This document shows positions 13,277-16,739 of a stretch of 16,739 bases of DNA, in pieces. How positions within the stretch are numbered: position 1 is the first letter of the stretch; each line of letters begins with the position of its first letter. Under the pieces are notes generated by a model. The model was not told the DNA's origin and made no database searches. It saw only the letters and a program-made list of their open reading frames with translations. Origin of the DNA: CAYZXK01 sp964482395 (GTDB taxonomy: Bacteria; Planctomycetota; Phycisphaerae; UBA1845; Fen-1342); assembly GCA_964482395.1 (NCBI GenBank), contig CAYZXK010000157.1, positions 1 to 16,739 of the forward strand. Direction: 5' to 3'. A program made the position numbers and the translations under genes.

Positions 13277-14743
13277 ATGACCAGGCTGGACAATCTCGCA
13301 TCGCGAAGTAGCCGGGGGGCAGAGGCGGCTGATGGAGCAGTTTGCAGTTCGAGATCGGCAGTCCGAAACTTGGTGCGGCTGGGCTTATGCCTGGCTCTGG
13401 TTGGTCCGCTGGCATCCGCCGACTGGGACCCGGCCAACGGCCAGTGGGGCAAGACCGACCCCGCCGACCTGCGGGTCATGACCTGGAACGTGGACGACGG
13501 CATCTGCCGAAATGCCAACAAGTCGGAGACCAGCAACGCCTGGCACGCTCTGGCCCGGATCGTGGCCGCGATGCGACCAGATGTTCTGATGATTCAGGAG
13601 GCCGGGGACAATGAGGGCAACGGCACCCCGGGGGGCAGCGACAGCGTCAGTCAGCTCACCACCACCCTGGAACTATTCTTTCACGGCGGGTCGGATCCGT
13701 TCCTGGGCGGGACGGTGGGCGCGTACGTGCAGAAATACGCACCGGACTACGACCTGCCGTACATCTTCGTGAGTTCGGTCAGCGACGGCTACAACCGCAA
13801 CGCGCTGCTGAGCAGGTTTCCGTTTGCGGATCTGAATGGCGACACGGTCAGCCAGCGTTCGGACATCCCGATCGTGCTAGCGGAGTTATACGTTCAGCAG
13901 AGCGGAGCGGGTGGGGAGGGTGCCGGGTACCGGGGCTTCATGTTCGCGGAGCTGGACCTGCCGGACCAGGCCTATGCCGGCGACCTGGTGGTAGGTAACG
14001 CGCATCTGCACGCCTACAGCGAATACCACACCGCTCGCGTCTATACTTCGCAGCGGGTCGCCTATTACATTGATTACTTGTTCAATGGCGCCGGCACCGG
14101 CATCCCGGACCCGCACGGCAAGATAATGGACAGTCCCCCGGCCACTACCATTTTGGCGGCCGAAACGCCGGTGATCATCGGCGGCGACTGGAACGAAGAT
14201 GAGGCCAGCAACGGGCAGAAGGGGCCGGCGGAGTGGATGACCTGCGCGGAGTTCGTCGGGGGGACCGACGGGACCGACCGCGACCGGACCGACATGACCT
14301 ACGACGACGCCCGCAACCCGTACAACAACAACCGCAGCACCTACGGTTCCAGCAAGCTGGACTATCTGGCGTGGCAGGACAACATCGTGGGGCTGCGCCG
14401 GGGGTTCATCTTCAACAGCGGCGGCCTGCCGTCCGCCTGGTACCCGCCGGAAATCCTGGGCTTCCCCAGCCCCGGCACGATCAGCGGAATCGCCTCGCCG
14501 CACCGACCGGTCATCGCCGACTTCATGCTCCCGGCCGCACCGACCTGGCCGGTCGGCGACATGAACTGCGACGGCACGGTGGGCTTTGCCGATATCAATG
14601 CGTTCGTCCTGGCGCTGACCAATCCGGGGGGTTACGACGACCTTTACCCAGGTTGCCCGATCCTCAACGGCGATATCAATGGCGACGGCACGTTCGGGTT
14701 CGCGGACATCAATCCATTCGTGATGCTGCTGACCGGATTCTAG
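13277..14743 (+). CDS. Exported endonuclease/exonuclease/phosphatase-family protein with C-terminal dockerin-like repeats
   Basis: 488 aa. After a 30-residue N-region a hydrophobic signal (about 31-46, ending PLASA) should direct export. Residues 66-420 have the EEP (DNase I-like) fold markers: MTWNVDDG with Asn71, MIQEAGD with Glu108, NAHLH (241-245), GGDWNED with Asp304 and Asn306, KLDYLAW with Asp362, and SPHRPVIADF with His409. The usual SDH motif has Pro in place of Asp408. The tail (427-488) is two calcium-loop repeats, DMNCDGTVGFAD and DINGDGTFGFADIN, the planctomycete dockerin-like module. Substrate (extracellular DNA, phosphoester or lipid) cannot be told. A ribosome site GGAG lies about 12 nt before the ATG, with AGG nearer. 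Monocistronic, with repeat copy 3 downstream. Confidence 0.88.
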   Translation: MTRLDNLASRSSRGAEAADGAVCSSRSAVRNLVRLGLCLALVGPLASADWDPANGQWGKTDPADLRVMTWNVDDGICRNANKSETSNAWHALARIVAAMRPDVLMIQEAGDNEGNGTPGGSDSVSQLTTTLELFFHGGSDPFLGGTVGAYVQKYAPDYDLPYIFVSSVSDGYNRNALLSRFPFADLNGDTVSQRSDIPIVLAELYVQQSGAGGEGAGYRGFMFAELDLPDQAYAGDLVVGNAHLHAYSEYHTARVYTSQRVAYYIDYLFNGAGTGIPDPHGKIMDSPPATTILAAETPVIIGGDWNEDEASNGQKGPAEWMTCAEFVGGTDGTDRDRTDMTYDDARNPYNNNRSTYGSSKLDYLAWQDNIVGLRRGFIFNSGGLPSAWYPPEILGFPSPGTISGIASPHRPVIADFMLPAAPTWPVGDMNCDGTVGFADINAFVLALTNPGGYDDLYPGCPILNGDINGDGTFGFADINPFVMLLTGF

Positions 14744-15140
14744 CAGTTCGTTGAGAACCCGCTCAAAGTGCCTGCATCAGTCGCGCCGGACCTCCGAGTG
14801 CGGCGTTTTTGGGTCGCCAGGACAGTCGGGCTGGACTCGGAGGTGCGGTCCTGTACCCTTTTTCGAGGGACAGCTACAAGAGCGTGCGCGATTTTGCGAC
14901 ATCCAGCGTAGCGGCCGGCGCCAGACCGCAGGGCGTCAGTATGGTGTCCCATTCGAACCGCGATGCACAAGAGCCCGAGGGCAGCGCGGGGCCAAGGCGC
15001 GCTCCGGCGGTCCGGCGAACCGCCTCCCCGGCGTTCGACTCTGCCGGGCGCGGGGGCTTGGAAGGAGGACGCGGGCAATCGGGCTCGCGGGCTAGTACAA
15101 TTGCTTTTGCTTTTCGGTACTCGGCCGCGGAGAAGGTCGC
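14744..15140. other. Intergenic stretch of 397 bp without a convincing gene
   Basis: It holds repeat copy 3 (14784-14848), a weak TTGAG/CTCAA stem-loop just after the nuclease stop (14751-14766), and a TACAAT hexamer (15096-15101) that lacks a -35 match at 16-18 nt. Short open frames cross it on both strands, but none has a ribosome site or recognisable product. A GGAGAAGG ribosome site for the hydrolase lies at its right end. Confidence 0.6.
14784..14848. repeat. Dispersed palindromic repeat, copy 3
   Basis: Starts 40 nt after the dockerin-tailed nuclease stop. ACCTCCGAGT (14790-14799) pairs perfectly with ACTCGGAGGT (14835-14844), extended outward with one G-G mismatch (CCGG.../...GCGG). 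The left arm from GCGCCGG to GGCGTTT is identical to copy 2, and the loop also shares GGGTCGCC and the following GCTGGACT. It contains a run of five T within the loop side rather than after the stem. Confidence 0.75.
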
Positions 15141-16088
15141 ATGAGCGGACGGGCGGAGCTAACTTACCGGTCGCTGGTCGTGCTTGTGGGGTTGGCGGCC
15201 GCTGGGCCGGCTGTGGCGGTCGAGCCACAGGCGGTGTCCTTTGCTGCCGCTGACGGGGTGCTGATTTCCGCGGATTACTATCCGCCGCCGGTGGCCGCGC
15301 GCGGGGACGCGCCGATGGTGATCCTGCTGCACATGTACCGCAGCGACCGAAACGCATGGGAACCGCTGATCGCGCCGCTGCACGAAGCGGGTTTCGCCAT
15401 TCTGGCCCTGGATCTGCGCGGACACGGGCAGAGCGCCACGACCGAGACGCGGGACGCCGTCGCTCGGCGCGACCCGGAGGTATTTCGAAAGATGCAGGAC
15501 GACCTGCGTGGGGCTTATGACTGGCTGGCCCAACAGCCGAAGATTGATCGAGCCCGCTTCGCCTTGGTTGGAGCCAGCGTCGGTTCCAGCGTCGCGTTGC
15601 AGTACGCGGCCAAGGACCGCAGCGTGGATGGGCTGGTGTGCCTTTCGCCTGGACTGAACTACATGCAGCTCGACTCGGTGGGCGAGATTCGGCAGATTAT
15701 CGGACGCAGAATCTTGCTGCTGGCCGCTGAAGACGAACGCGATGCGCCCTATACCCTCCAGAGCCAGGCCCGGGGCGGGGTGGAGGTCCGGATCTACAAA
15801 GGACAAAAAGCGCACGGTACCGACCTGCTCGGCCTGATTCCGGATATCGAGAAGGAGATCGTCGGCTTTCTGAGGGACGCGGTCGGCCAACCCAGTGACA
15901 GCACCGTGTACGCGTCGATCGAACGTAACGTGTACCATCAACCGGACTCGGCCTGGATCGCGGAGATCTCGCCTACCAACCTGCGATACTTCTCCTCCGC
16001 CCAGGAGGCCGAATCCCGCGGGCTGCGGGCGGCGAAATCGAAGGGGCCCTCGGACGCTCGGGGCCAGCGCGGACGGAGCAACCGGTAA
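15141..16088 (+). CDS. Exported alpha/beta hydrolase (dienelactone hydrolase/acylaminoacyl-type) with degenerate Ada-like C-terminal module
   Basis: 315 aa. A signal peptide (about residues 10-26, ending AVA) is followed by an alpha/beta hydrolase domain. It shows ILLHMYRSDRNAW (oxyanion region), LDLRGHGQS (91-98), nucleophile elbow GASVG with Ser146, acidic candidates Asp198/Asp201 in AAEDERD, and His225 in QKAHGTDLL. All triad parts appear present, so an esterase or lipase-like activity is likely; the substrate is unknown. Residues about 257-298 (VYASIERNVYHQPDSAWIAE, then ISPTNLRYFSS..EAESRGLRAAK) resemble the small Ada-type zinc module seen at the ends of secreted nucleases, but the expected cysteines are Ser and Ala here. 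The tail is basic. ATG 15141 has GGAG 8 nt upstream. It ends 17 bp before the next gene, so the two are probably an operon. Confidence 0.82.
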   Translation: MSGRAELTYRSLVVLVGLAAAGPAVAVEPQAVSFAAADGVLISADYYPPPVAARGDAPMVILLHMYRSDRNAWEPLIAPLHEAGFAILALDLRGHGQSATTETRDAVARRDPEVFRKMQDDLRGAYDWLAQQPKIDRARFALVGASVGSSVALQYAAKDRSVDGLVCLSPGLNYMQLDSVGEIRQIIGRRILLLAAEDERDAPYTLQSQARGGVEVRIYKGQKAHGTDLLGLIPDIEKEIVGFLRDAVGQPSDSTVYASIERNVYHQPDSAWIAEISPTNLRYFSSAQEAESRGLRAAKSKGPSDARGQRGRSNR

Positions 16089-16105
16089 CCCCCCTGAGGC
16101 AGCGG

Positions 16106-16739
16106 ATGGGCTGGTGGTCGCTATCCAAAATGGTGCCTTTGATGCTGCTGGCCACGGCCGGCGACCCGCCGGCGGACCCGTGGAAGGAAAAGGTGGACCG
16201 GGCGGTGCAGGACGCCCAGGCGACAGGCGCCGTCTGGGCATTGCGGGAAGCGTTGGAGGCAAGCTGGCGGGCTGATGACTGGCAGACCGGGCTGCAACTG
16301 GCCCAGACCTGCCTCCAGAAGCATCCCGACCAGCCGGAACTGAGCGGGCTGGTAGCGAGGGCTCTGTGGCGAGCCGGAAGGATTCACCAGGCTGAAAAGG
16401 TGGCCAACCGGATCCAGGTGGAGAACGCCGACCAAGCGACTTTGAGGACGTTGGTGGAGATCCGCCTGGCCAATGGGCAGGTTGAGCAGGCCGTTCGGCT
16501 GGCCGAGCGGATGGAGCAGCTCGGTCCGCGCCGGGCGGAGGACCTGTACTGCCTGTTCGCCACGCGGTTGGCCTGCGGGCGGTTATCGGGCCTGCCGGAG
16601 CTGCTGCGGGAGGCCGAGCGTCTGGCTGACCCGCGCGACGGCTATCCGGGCCAATACGTGGCCGAAGCGATCGAGGGGCTGGCGGCCTTCTTCGAGGCCG
16701 TAGGGACCGCGCCGCTGAACCAGATCGTCAGCTATGGGG
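16106..16739 (+). CDS. TPR-like exported protein, 3' end cut by window edge
   Basis: 211 residues are readable from ATG 16106 to the edge without a stop. GAGG lies 6 nt upstream. The short N-terminus (MGWWSLSKMVPLMLLATAG) looks like a signal peptide or membrane anchor, followed by DPPADPWKEKVDRAVQ. Then come helix-turn-helix repeats resembling degenerate TPRs: ALREALEASWRADDWQTGLQ, then KHPDQPELSGLVARALWRAGR, LAEKME-like units, and a final LEAVG-like segment before the cut (AAFFEAVGTAPLNQIVSYG). The function cannot be inferred from the part visible; planctomycete proteins of this kind often carry a second domain after the repeats. It is 17 bp after the hydrolase and probably co-transcribed with it. 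ATG 16130 is a second possible start. Confidence 0.72.
   Translation, partial: MGWWSLSKMVPLMLLATAGDPPADPWKEKVDRAVQDAQATGAVWALREALEASWRADDWQTGLQLAQTCLQKHPDQPELSGLVARALWRAGRIHQAEKVANRIQVENADQATLRTLVEIRLANGQVEQAVRLAERMEQLGPRRAEDLYCLFATRLACGRLSGLPELLREAERLADPRDGYPGQYVAEAIEGLAAFFEAVGTAPLNQIVSYG

Noticed and set aside
15096..15101. TACAAT as promoter for the hydrolase
   Set aside because: The region 16-18 nt upstream (GGGCAA-like) does not resemble a -35 element.
14740..15357. Minus-strand open frame of about 205 codons across the 14744-15140 gap
   Set aside because: Overlaps the hydrolase 5' end and repeat copy 3; composition is shadow-like and there is no ribosome site or homology I recognise.
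1..16739. CRISPR array, tRNA, rRNA, transposase or phage genes
   Set aside because: Looked for regularly spaced repeats, clover-leaf signatures and DDE/integrase-type proteins by eye; none found. The three palindromic repeats are kilobases apart, not an array.

Overview
The window is GC-rich, densely coded bacterial chromosome from a Gram-negative, outer-membrane-bearing organism. The best guess is a planctomycete, perhaps Phycisphaerae-like. Three things point there: LptE-like and BamD-like envelope factors, a secreted nuclease ending in the two-repeat dockerin-like tail common in that phylum, and a large TMTC-type membrane/TPR protein. This placement is inference, because there is no rRNA in the window. 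I see no phage genes, transposase, CRISPR array or tRNA gene.

Layout. 1-1397 (minus) is a cardiolipin synthase cut by the left edge. 1595-3481 (minus) is a TMTC-like membrane protein with C-terminal TPRs. A short divergent promoter region (about 3482-3580) separates it from a plus-strand series. That series is an OppD/DppD-type ABC ATPase, a BamD-like TPR protein, an LptE-like lipoprotein and FtsH (3581-8281), with start/stop overlaps at the first two junctions. After 137 bp come purM, a lipoprotein-type HEXXH metallopeptidase and a stand-alone tRNA-binding (MetRS C-terminal type) domain (8419-10860). A CPA2 cation/proton antiporter with RCK domains lies on the minus strand (10970-13015). On the plus strand follow an exported endonuclease/exonuclease/phosphatase-fold protein with dockerin tail (13277-14743), an exported alpha/beta hydrolase (15141-16088), and a TPR-like exported protein cut by the right edge (16106-end).

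How the genes work together. The bamD-like, lptE-like and ftsH run is an envelope-biogenesis cassette: outer-membrane protein insertion, LPS export, and the membrane protease that in E. coli sets LPS level through LpxC. The cardiolipin synthase and TMTC-like gene also act at the membrane but are transcribed the other way. purM is a housekeeping purine gene.

The most notable non-coding signals are these. (1) A perfect 16-bp palindrome at 8411-8426 has 14 central bases identical to the chromosomal parS (ParB-binding) consensus, and the purM GTG start codon lies inside it. (2) A dispersed imperfect-palindrome repeat family has three copies, at 1508-1570, 10876-10948 and 14784-14848, each just 3' of a gene. 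(3) Two promoter-like signals sit so close to start codons (oppD-like and bamD-like genes) that leaderless mRNAs are predicted. (4) The hydrolase has a C-terminal module resembling a small Ada-type zinc-binding domain that has lost its cysteines.
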